From: JBBSGD01 sp038254435
GTDB lineage: Bacteria > Actinomycetota > CADDZG01 > WHSQ01
NCBI GenBank assembly: GCA_038254435.1
Contig: JBBSGD010000004.1
Location: 22,831 to 86,830 of the forward strand
DNA: 64,000 nt
Direction: 5' to 3'
Part shown: piece after piece, positions 33,740 through 44,352 of the stretch
Position numbering within the stretch: the first letter of the stretch is position 1
Layout: every line of letters starts with the position of its first letter
The notes under the pieces: generated by a model
Seen by the model: only the letters and a program-made list of their open reading frames with translations
Database searches by the model: none
What the model was told of the DNA's origin: nothing
Translations under genes and position numbers: made by a program

Positions 33740-34528
33740 TTAGCTGCGGTCGGTCCAGGCCAGAAAGCGGTCGATGACGCCGCGGTCGCCGAATATGTCG
33801 AGCCCGTCCACCGGGATGCGCCCCCACAGCAGCAGGACGAAGTCCGATGCTGAGGCGCGCACAGCAACGTCCGCCTTGGCGTGGCCGTGCTCTACCTCTA
33901 TTCCCTGGTCGAGCAGCGTAACTACCCACTCCCCGTCGCCGCCGGTCTCGTGCAGGTGGAGCGTCTCGCCCGCCCCGCCGAGAGCCTCGGCGCGCCCGGC
34001 CCCGACCTGGGCTTGCTGCGCGACGAGAAAGGTGTCGAAGAACTCGTCTACCCCGTCGCGAGCCAGGGCCGCGGGCTCTATGGGGCGCCCGTCGCCGGTG
34101 GCGTCCTCGGCATCCCAGCGGTGCACACTCGTCTCGTGGGCCATGCGGCGCGGGACGAACGACGCCGACTGGTACGGGGACCACGACCACATCGGCTGTG
34201 CCGGGTCGCTCGCTTCGATGCCGGCGACGAGCGACTCGATGCCGTCGCGCACCCACACGCCGAGATCGTCGCCGGGCTCCAACCCGGGCGGTTCGGGGGC
34301 GGCTTTGACCTCCTCGTAGGTAGTGAGCGGGGTGGTCAGCACGATCGTCCAGAAGCGATGGACCTCACCGGTGTGCAGCAGGAGGGCGCGCAGATCCCAC
34401 TCGGGGCACGAGGGAACGCGCGTGTCGAGAGGCTCGGACGCGGCCGCCGCAAAGCGCTCTCCGTCAGAGCGCAGCGCGGCGATGTATTCGGCGCGCGTCA
34501 ACGAGCCGGGCGCAAGCGAGCTGTGCAT
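33740..34528 (-). CDS. Maleylpyruvate isomerase-like (DinB/MDMPI) protein
   Basis: 262 residues of the TIGR03083-like actinobacterial family related to mycothiol-dependent maleylpyruvate isomerase. A DinB-type four-helix domain (LTRAEYIAALRSDGERFAAAA; VPSCPEWDLRALLLHTGEVHRFW; RRMAHETSVHRWDAE) carries the three metal-ligand His residues. A small C-terminal domain follows. It is likely mycothiol-linked; substrate unknown. The ATG overlaps closely with the end of the etfD-like gene (two bases apart), so they are co-transcribed. Confidence 0.85.
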   Translation of the reverse strand: MHSSLAPGSLTRAEYIAALRSDGERFAAAASEPLDTRVPSCPEWDLRALLLHTGEVHRFWTIVLTTPLTTYEEVKAAPEPPGLEPGDDLGVWVRDGIESLVAGIEASDPAQPMWSWSPYQSASFVPRRMAHETSVHRWDAEDATGDGRPIEPAALARDGVDEFFDTFLVAQQAQVGAGRAEALGGAGETLHLHETGGDGEWVVTLLDQGIEVEHGHAKADVAVRASASDFVLLLWGRIPVDGLDIFGDRGVIDRFLAWTDRS

Positions 34529-34530
34529 GG

Positions 34531-36588
34531 CTAGTCCTCTCCCTCGGGCCGCCCGGTGCCGGCCTCGGTCGATTCGAGCAGGAGCTGAGCGACGTCGCGC
34601 ACTACCATCTGCTCGTCGCCGTGGCGCTCTGCGATGCCGTCGGACAGCATGATGTTGCAGTACGGGCAGCCGACCGCGAGAGTGTCCGAGGCCGAGGCAA
34701 GCGCCTCGTCGGTACGTTCGATGTTCATCTTCTTGCCCATGCGCTCTTCCATCCACATGCGGCCCCCGCCGGCGCCGCAGCAGAAGGTCGAGTGTCCATG
34801 GCGGTGCATCTCACCGTAGGTGTTCCCGGGGATCGACTCGATGACCCGGCGTGCACCCTCCCACACGTCGTTGTGGCGCGCCAGGTAACAGGGATCGTGA
34901 TAGGTCACCGAGCGTTCGCCGCCGCGGGCCGGGGTCAGCCGCCCCTCGGCCACGAGCTGGGCGAGGAACTCTGTGTGGTGCACGACCTCGAACTTGCCCC
35001 CGAACTGCGGGTACTCGTTGAACAGCGTGTTGAAGCAGTGGGGGCAGGTGGCGACGATCTTCTTGATCTTGCGGCCGTTCAGGGTGGCGATATTCTGCTC
35101 GGCGAGCATCTGGTAGATGTACTCGGCCCCCATGCGCCGGGCCGGGTCTCCCGTGCACGACTCCTCGGGCCCGAGGATGGCGAAGTCGACCCCGGCCATC
35201 TGCATGAGCTTGGCGAAGTCGTACACGACCTTCTTGTTGCGGTCGTCGAACGCCCCCGCGCAGCCCACCCAGAAAAGGACCTCGGCCCCGGGGTTGTCCT
35301 GCGCGAGGGGGATGTGCAGCTCTTGCTGTTTGGAGCTGCCCCTCGTCCACTCGGTGCGCGCCTGCGGCGGCTGTCCCCACGGGTTTCCTGTCGTCTCGAG
35401 GTTCTGCAGGGCGCTTTGCATCTCTTTGGGAAAGCGCGACTCGCCCATCACGAGGTTGCGGCGCATGTCGATAATCGTGTCGATGTGCTCGATGTTGACG
35501 GGACAGGCCTGAACGCACGCGCCGCAGGTGGTGCAGTCCCATATGACCTCGTCTTCGATTACCTCGGGATTCAGCGGGGGTACCTGCTCGGTCAGCGCAG
35601 TCTGTAGCTGCGTCATGCCCTTGCGCTTGGCCGACAGCAATCCGCCGCCCTGCTCGAAGAGCTGGTCGCGCAGGTCCATGATGAGGAGCTTGGGCGACAG
35701 TGGCTTTCCCGTGTTCCACGCGGGGCACTGCGACTGGCAGCGGCCGCATTCCGTGCACGTGTAGGTGTCGAGCAGCTGCTTCCAAGTGAGGTCGGTGATC
35801 CTCGCGGCGCCGAAGGTCTCGTCCTCGCTCATCTGCTCGATGTCGAGGTGCATCGGCTTGAGCGCGCCCTTGGGCCTTTCCGAGGTGAACAGCACGTTGA
35901 AGGCGGCGGTGATGATGTGAAGGTGCTTGGAATAGGTGATGTAGATCAGAAACGCGAGGATGAGCGTGCAGTGGATCCACAGGAACGCGGTCGCGAGCGT
36001 GTGCGAAGCGGCACCCGAGGCCCCGCCGAAGAGGTGGGCGACGCCCCACGATAGCGGCGCCCAGGCGCGCTCGTAGGGGAAGGTGTTCGAATTGATCTGG
36101 ACGGCGCGCGCCAGCGTGATGAATACCACGATGGCTCCGATGAGATAGAGGATGTACTCGGCCTCGATGGCATGGGACCCTCGGAAGCGGCCCGGGCGCT
36201 GCACGCGCCGGATCGCGAAGGCGGTTGCTACCCCGGCAGCGACCGCGAAGATGAAGAAGTCCTGCAGCGCGGCGAGCGGGCCCCAATGTCCGATCAGAGG
36301 AAGCGCAAAGCCCTCCTCGTAGATGGCTCCGAAGGCCTCGACGATTGTCGTCAACAGCACCAGAAAGCCCCAGAAGATGAAGAAGTGCATGACGCCGGGA
36401 ACGGTCCACTGCAGGAGCTTGCGCTGGCCGAGCACCACGACCAGCTGATCTGTGAGCTTGCGACCCCATCGCTGCGGCACCCGGTCGTCACGCAGTCCGA
36501 GCTCGAGATACCCGATCAGGCGCCGGACCCTGACGGCGAAAGCCCCCAGCGTCGCAACTATGAGGACGGTTATCAGGATCTGCTCGAC
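34531..36588 (-). CDS. EtfD-like membrane iron-sulfur reductase
   Basis: About 685 residues. An N-terminal membrane domain with about six helices (heme-b-type His such as in GVMHFFIFWGF) is followed by two ferredoxin-type [4Fe-4S] motifs (CTECGRCQSQCP; CTTCGACVQACP). Two CCG domains (CTGDPARRMG; TCPHCFNTL; YHDPCYLARHN; CCGAGGGRMW; CPYCNIML) complete it. This is the Rv0338c/EtfD type, passing electrons from ETF and fatty-acid oxidation to menaquinone. Homologues begin at about this position, where the codon is GTC after a strong AAGAAGGGG site. The only canonical in-frame start (GTG 36699) lies inside the dnaK promoter. Confidence 0.9.
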   Translation of the reverse strand, partial: VEQILITVLIVATLGAFAVRVRRLIGYLELGLRDDRVPQRWGRKLTDQLVVVLGQRKLLQWTVPGVMHFFIFWGFLVLLTTIVEAFGAIYEEGFALPLIGHWGPLAALQDFFIFAVAAGVATAFAIRRVQRPGRFRGSHAIEAEYILYLIGAIVVFITLARAVQINSNTFPYERAWAPLSWGVAHLFGGASGAASHTLATAFLWIHCTLILAFLIYITYSKHLHIITAAFNVLFTSERPKGALKPMHLDIEQMSEDETFGAARITDLTWKQLLDTYTCTECGRCQSQCPAWNTGKPLSPKLLIMDLRDQLFEQGGGLLSAKRKGMTQLQTALTEQVPPLNPEVIEDEVIWDCTTCGACVQACPVNIEHIDTIIDMRRNLVMGESRFPKEMQSALQNLETTGNPWGQPPQARTEWTRGSSKQQELHIPLAQDNPGAEVLFWVGCAGAFDDRNKKVVYDFAKLMQMAGVDFAILGPEESCTGDPARRMGAEYIYQMLAEQNIATLNGRKIKKIVATCPHCFNTLFNEYPQFGGKFEVVHHTEFLAQLVAEGRLTPARGGERSVTYHDPCYLARHNDVWEGARRVIESIPGNTYGEMHRHGHSTFCCGAGGGRMWMEERMGKKMNIERTDEALASASDTLAVGCPYCNIMLSDGIAERHGDEQMVVRDVAQLLLESTEAGTGRPEGED

Positions 36589-36683
36589 GTCGCACCCCTT
36601 CTTGCTCGGCGGAGGTCCGAGGACCGAAGCGAAGTATAGGTGGCCGCTGTCGCGGGCGCGGGAATAGGCGCCGCGCCCCCGAA

Positions 36684-36727
36684 GTTGACAATGATGCACT
36701 CAACTTGCATTATTGAGGACAACTCAC
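36684..36727 (+). promoter_or_regulatory. dnaK promoter with HAIR-type HspR operator
   Basis: -35 TTGACA (36685-36690), 17-base spacer, -10 CATTAT (36708-36713). Overlapping it are HspR-type half-sites: GTTGACA-N7-ACTCAAC (36684-36704; consensus CTTGAGT-N7-ACTCAAG), then TTGAG and CTCA at 36714-36726. HspR is encoded at the end of the same operon, so this is classic negative feedback of the heat-shock operon. Confidence 0.75.
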
Positions 36728-36770
36728 ATATGTGTCGCTCATTCAGTTCCCGAACCAGGAGGAAACAGAC

Positions 36771-38612
<1,842 letters not shown>

Positions 38613-39254
38613 ATGAGCGACCGCCGCAAGCCAGCACCGCACCTCACCGAGGACGACGGGCGCGAGCCCCGGATGCAGGTAACCGACAGGCGCAAGGGCG
38701 CGCTGCAAGGCGCGCCCCGCGCCGAGCCGCCCGGCGATGAGGGAGGCGAAGAAGCTCCCGCAGGGAACCCGGACGCGCCCGATCCGGTTGAGCCGGCGGA
38801 CGCGGGGGAGTCACCGGCTCAGGTCAGCTATCTCGACGACCTCATGAGGCTGCAAGCGGAGTTCGACAATTACCGCAAGCGCATGCTCAAGGAGCAGACG
38901 GGCATGGCGAAGCGAGCCTCAGGCCGGTTGATCGAACGCCTCCTGCCGATTCTCGACAACTTCCAAGCCGCGCTTGCGCACGGCGAGGGAGGGGCCGGGC
39001 TCGGGCTCATCTACAAAGAGCTGACCGGTGCCCTCGAAGCCGAGGGTCTGCAAGCCATCGAGGCCGAGGGCACACGCTTTGACCCGCGCATCCACGATGC
39101 CGTCGAGTCGCGCGAGTCGGACGAGGTGTCGGAGCCGGTCGTGGCCCAGGTCTACAGGCGCGGCTACCTGCTTCACGACAAGGTGCTGAGGCCCGCGATG
39201 GTCGTCGTGGCCCGGCCGCTGGAGAATGCAGATTCGCGACAAGCAGAAGGATAG
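38613..39254 (+). CDS. grpE: Nucleotide exchange factor GrpE
   Basis: 213 residues. A charged disordered N-terminus of about 80 residues is followed by the coiled coil (LMRLQAEFDNYRKRMLKEQ), the four-helix bundle and the beta-wing (RFDPRIHDAV, YRRGYLLHDKVLRPAMVVVA). It releases ADP from DnaK. The ATG follows the dnaK TAG directly. The dnaJ gene starts two bases after its stop. Confidence 0.96.
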   Translation: MSDRRKPAPHLTEDDGREPRMQVTDRRKGALQGAPRAEPPGDEGGEEAPAGNPDAPDPVEPADAGESPAQVSYLDDLMRLQAEFDNYRKRMLKEQTGMAKRASGRLIERLLPILDNFQAALAHGEGGAGLGLIYKELTGALEAEGLQAIEAEGTRFDPRIHDAVESRESDEVSEPVVAQVYRRGYLLHDKVLRPAMVVVARPLENADSRQAEG

Positions 39255-39256
39255 CC

Positions 39257-40207
39257 ATGGCTCCGCAACGTGATTGGACGGAAAAGGACTACTACTCGGT
39301 CCTCGGCGTCGCAAAGGACGCGAGCAAGGACGAGATCAAGCGCGCCTATCGCAAGCTCGCCCAGAAGCATCATCCCGACGCCAACCCGGGAGACGACGCC
39401 GCCGAGACGCGCTTCAAGGAGGTTTCGGAAGCACACGCCGTGCTGACCAACGACGAAAAGCGCCGGGAGTACGACCAGGTGCGCTCGTTCGTCGAGGCGG
39501 GTGGCGAGCGGGTCTACGGTTTCCGCCCCGGGGGCGGGGGCGGAGTACGCGTCAACATCGGCGACGTCTTTGGAACCGAGGGGGGTGCCGGCTCCATCTT
39601 CGAGGACCTCTTCGGCTTCGGCTCGCGCGGCCCCCGCAAGGGTGCGGACCGGGAAGGGCGTGTCGCGCTGACCTTCGAAGAAGCAATGTCGGGGACCACC
39701 ACTCAGGTCGCCGGTGCGCGCGTCAGGATTCCCGCGGGTGTGCAAGACGGCTCCCGCATTCGCGTGGCGCGGCGCGGCGCGCCGTCATCGGACGGAGGAG
39801 AGCCGGGCGACCTCTACGTGCGGGTTGGAGTGCAGCCCCACGCGATCTTTTCGGCCGAGGCCGGAGGGAACCTCCGGGTGCGCCTGCCGGTGACCTTTAC
39901 CGAAGCTGCCCTGGGGGCCAAAGTCGAGGTCCCGACCCTCGACGGCTCGGTCACCGTCAAGGTCCCGGCCGGCACCAGCCCCGGGCGCGTCCTACGGGTC
40001 AGGGGGCGCGGGGGGCCGCGCGCCGGAGCGGCCGGCTCCAAGGGCCGCGGCGACCTGCTCGTGGAGGTGCAGGTCGAGGTACCCAAGAAGCTGTCGCGCA
40101 AGGAGAAGGACGCGCTCGAGGCGTTCGCCTCACTGCAAAAGGGCAACCCGAGAGCACACATCGAGGAGCGGCTCAAGCAAGCTCACCCGGCGTCCGAGGC
40201 GTCCTAA
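39257..40207 (+). CDS. dnaJ: DnaJ-type co-chaperone lacking the zinc finger
   Basis: 316 residues. The J-domain (YYSVLGVAKDASKDEIKRAYRKLAQKHHPDANPG) includes the essential HPD. A short Gly-rich linker and the C-terminal substrate-binding beta-domains follow. The four CxxCxGxG zinc repeats of type I DnaJ are absent, so this is a type II (CbpA/DnaJB-like) protein in the operon position usually held by zinc-finger DnaJ1 in Actinobacteria. It stimulates DnaK ATPase. Clean start after AAGGATAGCC. Confidence 0.95.
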   Translation: MAPQRDWTEKDYYSVLGVAKDASKDEIKRAYRKLAQKHHPDANPGDDAAETRFKEVSEAHAVLTNDEKRREYDQVRSFVEAGGERVYGFRPGGGGGVRVNIGDVFGTEGGAGSIFEDLFGFGSRGPRKGADREGRVALTFEEAMSGTTTQVAGARVRIPAGVQDGSRIRVARRGAPSSDGGEPGDLYVRVGVQPHAIFSAEAGGNLRVRLPVTFTEAALGAKVEVPTLDGSVTVKVPAGTSPGRVLRVRGRGGPRAGAAGSKGRGDLLVEVQVEVPKKLSRKEKDALEAFASLQKGNPRAHIEERLKQAHPASEAS

Positions 40208-40218
40208 AGGAGAGCCAC

Positions 40219-40674
40219 ATGGCACGGCACACAACCTCCGGCTCCGATCACGCCATCTACATCATCTCGGTTGCGGCCGAGCTCGCCGGCGTCCATCCCC
40301 AAACCTTGCGCGTCTACGAGCGCAAGGGCCTGCTGCGGCCTCAGCGAACCGAGGGGAACACCCGCAGGTACTCGCAGCGTGACATCGACCTCCTCCGCAA
40401 GATCCAGGCCTTGACGGCGGAGGGGATCAACCTCGCGGGAGTCGTTCATATCCTCCAGCTCGAGGCCGAAGTCGAGCGGCTGCACACGCGCCACACCCGG
40501 GTTCTGCGCGAGCTCGAGTTGGTTCAGGACGAGCTGCAGCAGATGGCCGGGACGCGCGACTCGATGGCGCTCGTTCCCTTCAAGGAGGTCCGCCGCATCC
40601 GGCGGGCAATGAAATCGGATGCGCTCGATGCGGCCGGACGGCCGCGCACGTTCCCCTCGCCGCCCGTCTCATGA
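40219..40674 (+). CDS. hspR: MerR-family heat-shock repressor HspR
   Basis: 151 residues. Starts MARHTTSGSD, then a MerR-type HTH (YIISVAAELAGVHPQTLRVYERKGLLRPQRTEGNTRRYSQRDI) and a coiled-coil. The signature VHPQTLRVYERKGL is that of HspR. It represses dnaK by binding HAIR sites with DnaK as co-repressor (established for Streptomyces). Last gene of the operon. AGGAGAG precedes the ATG at 40219. Confidence 0.95.
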   Translation: MARHTTSGSDHAIYIISVAAELAGVHPQTLRVYERKGLLRPQRTEGNTRRYSQRDIDLLRKIQALTAEGINLAGVVHILQLEAEVERLHTRHTRVLRELELVQDELQQMAGTRDSMALVPFKEVRRIRRAMKSDALDAAGRPRTFPSPPVS

Positions 40675-40705
40675 GCCTGCGGCTTCTCCGGCCCCCAAAT
40701 GGGTT

Positions 40706-41356
40706 GTGAAGCTCACCTTCGACACCACAGTGGGAACGGTGACCGGCCTGAGGGACGGCCACCCGGGGGCACCCGCGGCACTCGTCCTCGCGCACGGGGC
40801 CGGGGCCGGCATGACGAGCGCCTTCATGGAGATCATGGCCGCGCGTCTCGCCGAGACCCTGCTGGTCTACAGGTTCAACTTCCCCTTTGCGGATCGGGGG
40901 GCGCGCCGCCCGGACCGGCCCGGGGTCGCCGAGGAAGCGTGGCGGGGCGTGCTGCACCAGGTTCGCAGCGCCACTTCCGCCCCTCTGTTTGCGGGCGGCA
41001 AGTCCTTTGGGGGCCGCATGGCCTCACACGTGGTCGCGGGGGGCGAGAGTGTGGCGGGCCTTGTCTTGCTCGGCTATCCGCTGCACCCTCCGGGACGACC
41101 CGAGCGTGTGCGCGCCGGGCACCTTGGCGCCATCACCTGTCCGATGCTGTTCGTAGAGGGGACAAGAGACCCGCTGTGTCTGCTTGGGGCGCTCGAGCCG
41201 GTGCTCGAGCGGCTACCTGGCCCGACCCGCCTCGCCGTCATCGAGGACGGCGACCACTCCTTCAAGGTCCCCAAAAGATCGGGCCGCACCACCGAGCAGG
41301 CGTGGGCCCAGGCCGCCTCTGAGGTGGCGGCCTGGGTGACCGAAATACTCGCTTGA
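40706..41356 (+). CDS. Alpha/beta hydrolase (KANL3/Tex30-like)
   Basis: About 216 residues. HGAGAGMTSAFMEIMA forms the oxyanion region. The nucleophile elbow GGKSFGGRM has its Ser, with Asp in FVEGTRDPL and His in EDGDHSF. This is the small dienelactone-hydrolase-like family seen across bacteria; substrate unknown. The start is uncertain: a GTG at 40706 gives the family N-terminus, and an earlier ATG at 40619 overlaps hspR with no similarity. Probably read through from the heat-shock operon. Confidence 0.82.
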   Translation: MKLTFDTTVGTVTGLRDGHPGAPAALVLAHGAGAGMTSAFMEIMAARLAETLLVYRFNFPFADRGARRPDRPGVAEEAWRGVLHQVRSATSAPLFAGGKSFGGRMASHVVAGGESVAGLVLLGYPLHPPGRPERVRAGHLGAITCPMLFVEGTRDPLCLLGALEPVLERLPGPTRLAVIEDGDHSFKVPKRSGRTTEQAWAQAASEVAAWVTEILA

Positions 41357-41427
41357 GGCGCCCGCTCATCTGGTTCGACCGAGGACAAATGGCATAGAGT
41401 CGTTCTGCCTACGAGGAGCGGGGGACA

Positions 41428-42708
41428 GTGGCAAAGGGCCGGCTCGGAATTCTAAGACCTCTGAAGAACAGGGACTTCGCCCTCTTGTGGACGGGTATGA
41501 CGGTTTCGCTCTTGGGCGATGGCCTTTACGTAGTCGCGCTCGCATGGCAGGTCTACCAGCTCTCGAACACCCCCACTGCTCTGTCGGTCGTGGGCATCGC
41601 GTGGTTCGTCCCGCAGATCGTCTTTGCGCTCCTCGGTGGGGTGCTGTCGGACCGCTTCGACAGACGGCATGTCCTCATCGGCTCGGACATGGTGCGCGGC
41701 CTGGCCATGGCGGCCGTGGGGCTCCTCAGCGTCACCGGCCAGCTCGAGCTCTGGCACGTCATTGCCCTCGTTGCCGTGTACGGCGCCGGCGAAGCCTTCT
41801 TCGGGCCGGCGTTCGGAGCCATCGTCCCCGACGTGGTCCCCAAGGAGCAGCTGCTGGAAGCGAACTCCCTCGATCAGTTCGTCAGACCGATAGCCGGCCG
41901 CCTCGTCGGCCCCGCGATCGGCGGGTTCATCGTGGCCGGGTTCGGCGCAGGCCCGGCTTTCCTCATCGATGCAGCCTCCTTCGCCGTGTCCGCGGTGGCG
42001 TTGTCGCTCATGGCGAGCCGCTGGCGGCCCGAGCCGTCGGAGAGCCCGGGTGCCATGCTGCGTGAAATTCGAGAGGGCTTTGACTACGTGATGGAGCGGT
42101 CGTGGTTGTGGGGCACCCTGGCCGCCGCCGCCGTCGGCTTGCTGTGCTTCTTCGGCCCGTGGCAGGTGCTGGTGCCGTACATCATCAAGAACAGCCTGCA
42201 CGGGGACGCCCGCGACCTCGGATGGGTGCTCGGGGCGGGCGGCGTATCGGCGGTCCTCTCCGCGCTCGCCATAGGTCAGCGCGAGCTTCCGGGGCGACCG
42301 ATCCAGTTCATCTACGTGTGCTGGTCGGCGGGTTCCCTTGCTATCGGTGGCTTTGCCCTCGCCGCGAGCGTATGGCAGGCGATGGTCGTCAGCTTCGTGA
42401 TGACCGGGCTCCTCACCGCCGGCATGATCGTGTGGGCGACGCTCTTACACCGCATCGTGCCGGCCACGCTTCTGGGGCGCGTATCGAGCTTCGACTGGAT
42501 GGTGTCCTTCGGGCTCATTCCCGTTTCCTATGCAGTCACCGGCCCGCTGGCGGCGGGGATCGGTGTGCACGCAACGATGTATCTGGCGGCCGTTCTCGGC
42601 GCCGCCGTCGTGCTCGCCTTCCTGGCCATCCCGGGAATTCGTCAGATCGATCAAGAGGGTGTGGACCGCGTTGCCGAGAAGGTGGACCGGGCCACCGCGG
42701 CTGCTTGA
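41428..42708 (+). CDS. MFS exporter (EntS-like, MFS_3)
   Basis: 426 residues with twelve predicted helices. It begins RPLKNRDFALLWTGMTVSLLGDGLYVVALAWQVYQL, has the motif-A loop GGVLSDRFDRRHVLI, and AANSLDQFVR-type motif B as EANSLDQFVRPIAGRLVGPA. This is the enterobactin-exporter/macrolide-efflux type of major facilitator. Substrate not predictable. GTG start with GAGGAGCGGGG upstream. Convergent with htpX, only 8 bases apart. Confidence 0.9.
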   Translation: MAKGRLGILRPLKNRDFALLWTGMTVSLLGDGLYVVALAWQVYQLSNTPTALSVVGIAWFVPQIVFALLGGVLSDRFDRRHVLIGSDMVRGLAMAAVGLLSVTGQLELWHVIALVAVYGAGEAFFGPAFGAIVPDVVPKEQLLEANSLDQFVRPIAGRLVGPAIGGFIVAGFGAGPAFLIDAASFAVSAVALSLMASRWRPEPSESPGAMLREIREGFDYVMERSWLWGTLAAAAVGLLCFFGPWQVLVPYIIKNSLHGDARDLGWVLGAGGVSAVLSALAIGQRELPGRPIQFIYVCWSAGSLAIGGFALAASVWQAMVVSFVMTGLLTAGMIVWATLLHRIVPATLLGRVSSFDWMVSFGLIPVSYAVTGPLAAGIGVHATMYLAAVLGAAVVLAFLAIPGIRQIDQEGVDRVAEKVDRATAAA

Positions 42709-42716
42709 CCCCGCCC

Positions 42717-43685
42717 TTAGGTGCTTGCGCGCGGCGTGGCCACCTGGCCGCCCAGGGCAAGTGAACGCAGGGCAGCAATCCTTTCGTCGAGAGGTGGGTG
42801 GGTGTCGAACAGGCGGTTCAGCCATGCGCCTTGCTTGCTCGCACCCTTACGTCCTCGCCGAGCCTCGAGCTGGATCGGAGACTCTATCCACAGGTGCGCG
42901 GTAGCCCGGCTGGCCGAGCGCACTACCGTCCGATCGCTCTTTAGCTTCTCGAGGGCCGAGATCAGGCCGTCGGGGTAGCGCGTGAGAAAGACCCCGTCGG
43001 CGTCGGCCAGGAACTCGCGCCGGCGCGAGATGGCGAACTGAAGAAGCTGAGCGATGAGGGGCGCAAAGATGAGAAGCACGATGCCCAAGATGGCAATCGG
43101 AGCGCCGAGTCCGCCGCCTCCGCTGTCGTCATCGTCGCCTCCGGTCATTGCACCCCACCACATGGCGCGCAGCATGAAGTCCGCCAGCAGCACGATCACT
43201 CCGACGAGAGTCACGGCGATTGTCATCACGAGCGTGTCCCGGTTCTTTACGTGCGAGAGCTCGTGCGCAAGGACGCCTTCGAGCTCGTCCCTTCGCATCT
43301 TGTCGAGCAAGCCGGTGGTTACGGCCACGGCCGCGTGCTCGGGGTTTCGTCCCGTTGCAAAGGCGTTGGGGGCCTCGTCCTTGACCACGTAGACGCGCGG
43401 CTTGGGAATACCGGCAGCGATGCTGAGTCCCTCGACGACGTTGTGCAGTTGCGGGTAGTCGTTCTCGTTGGCGGGGGCTGCTCGGCTCATCGACAGAGCT
43501 ACTTTGTCGGAAGCGAAGTAGGACCCTGACGTCATCGCTATCGATAGTCCGAAGGCGATGCCAAGGCCCCACAATCCAAAGCCGGTCAACTCGCCCACAA
43601 GCCAGCCGATGAGCGCGACCAAGACAATGAAGACGGCTATTAGAAGCCACGTCTTGCGCTCGTTCGAAGCGATGCGTTCGTACAT
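42717..43685 (-). CDS. htpX: M48 membrane protease HtpX
   Basis: 322 residues. Two N-terminal helices, the zinc motif HELSHVKNRD, two more helices and the third ligand in REFLADADG identify HtpX, a heat-inducible membrane-protein quality-control protease. It is downstream of lemA on the same strand, 15 bases away, which is the usual lemA-htpX operon. Between the last helices there is a DDDDSGGGG loop. Confidence 0.94.
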   Translation of the reverse strand: MYERIASNERKTWLLIAVFIVLVALIGWLVGELTGFGLWGLGIAFGLSIAMTSGSYFASDKVALSMSRAAPANENDYPQLHNVVEGLSIAAGIPKPRVYVVKDEAPNAFATGRNPEHAAVAVTTGLLDKMRRDELEGVLAHELSHVKNRDTLVMTIAVTLVGVIVLLADFMLRAMWWGAMTGGDDDDSGGGGLGAPIAILGIVLLIFAPLIAQLLQFAISRRREFLADADGVFLTRYPDGLISALEKLKSDRTVVRSASRATAHLWIESPIQLEARRGRKGASKQGAWLNRLFDTHPPLDERIAALRSLALGGQVATPRAST

Positions 43686-43700
43686 TGGGTGCGGGTTCCT

Positions 43701-44294
43701 TTATGAGGCTGGAGGAGGAGCGCCGGTTCCGCCGCCCTGCCCGAAATCGACTCGCACCGGTTCCCGCGACGCCGTCTCGGCCTCGAAGTAGGGCTTGGGG
43801 GGGAAGTTGAAGCTGTTACCGATGAGGTTGGAGGGGAAGGTCTCGAGGGCGTTGTCGTAGGTCAGCACCTGCTCGTTGTAGAACTGGCGCGCGAAGGCGA
43901 TGCGTGACTCCGTCCCGGTGAGCTCCTCCTGCAGGGACAAGAAGCTCTGGTTCGCCTTGAGGTTTGGATATGCTTCGGCTACCGCAAAGAGCTGGCGCAA
44001 CGTTTGCGTGAGCATGTTCTCGGCCTTGGCCTGGTCCTCGATGTTGCCTGCAGAGATCGCCTGCTGACGCGCTTGCGTCACCGCCTCGAAGGTCTGCCTC
44101 TCATGAGACGCGTACCCCTTGACTGTCTCCACGAGGTTGGGAATGAGATCGTAGCGACGCTTGAGCTGGACGTCGATTTGGGACCAGGCCGCGTCGATGC
44201 GGTTTCGATCTCGAACCAGCCTGTTGTAGGCGAAGATTGTGAGGATCACCACGACGGCGATGATTGCGATCACTATCCAAACGATGACGCTCAT
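43701..44294 (-). CDS. lemA: LemA family protein
   Basis: 197 residues. One N-terminal transmembrane helix, then the helical LemA domain (YNRLVRDRNRIDAAWSQIDVQLKRRYDLIPNLVETVKGYA). The C-terminal tail is Pro/Gly-rich. Role unclear; genetically linked with htpX in many bacteria. AAAGGAGGG precedes the ATG. It is divergent from the selW-like gene by 58 bases. Confidence 0.94.
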   Translation of the reverse strand: MSVIVWIVIAIIAVVVILTIFAYNRLVRDRNRIDAAWSQIDVQLKRRYDLIPNLVETVKGYASHERQTFEAVTQARQQAISAGNIEDQAKAENMLTQTLRQLFAVAEAYPNLKANQSFLSLQEELTGTESRIAFARQFYNEQVLTYDNALETFPSNLIGNSFNFPPKPYFEAETASREPVRVDFGQGGGTGAPPPAS

Positions 44295-44339
44295 GTCCCT
44301 CCTTTCGTGTCCTCAGCGTTCGTGCTCCAGGCATCTGGG

Positions 44340-44345
44340 TACACT
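44340..44345 (+). promoter_or_regulatory. -10 box for the selW-like gene
   Basis: TACACT (TAnnnT) ends seven bases before the ATG at 44353 and there is no Shine-Dalgarno, which suggests a leaderless mRNA. A weak -35 (TTCGTG-like) lies about 15 bases further up. Spacing-based prediction only. Confidence 0.45.
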
Positions 44346-44352
44346 GTGCGCC

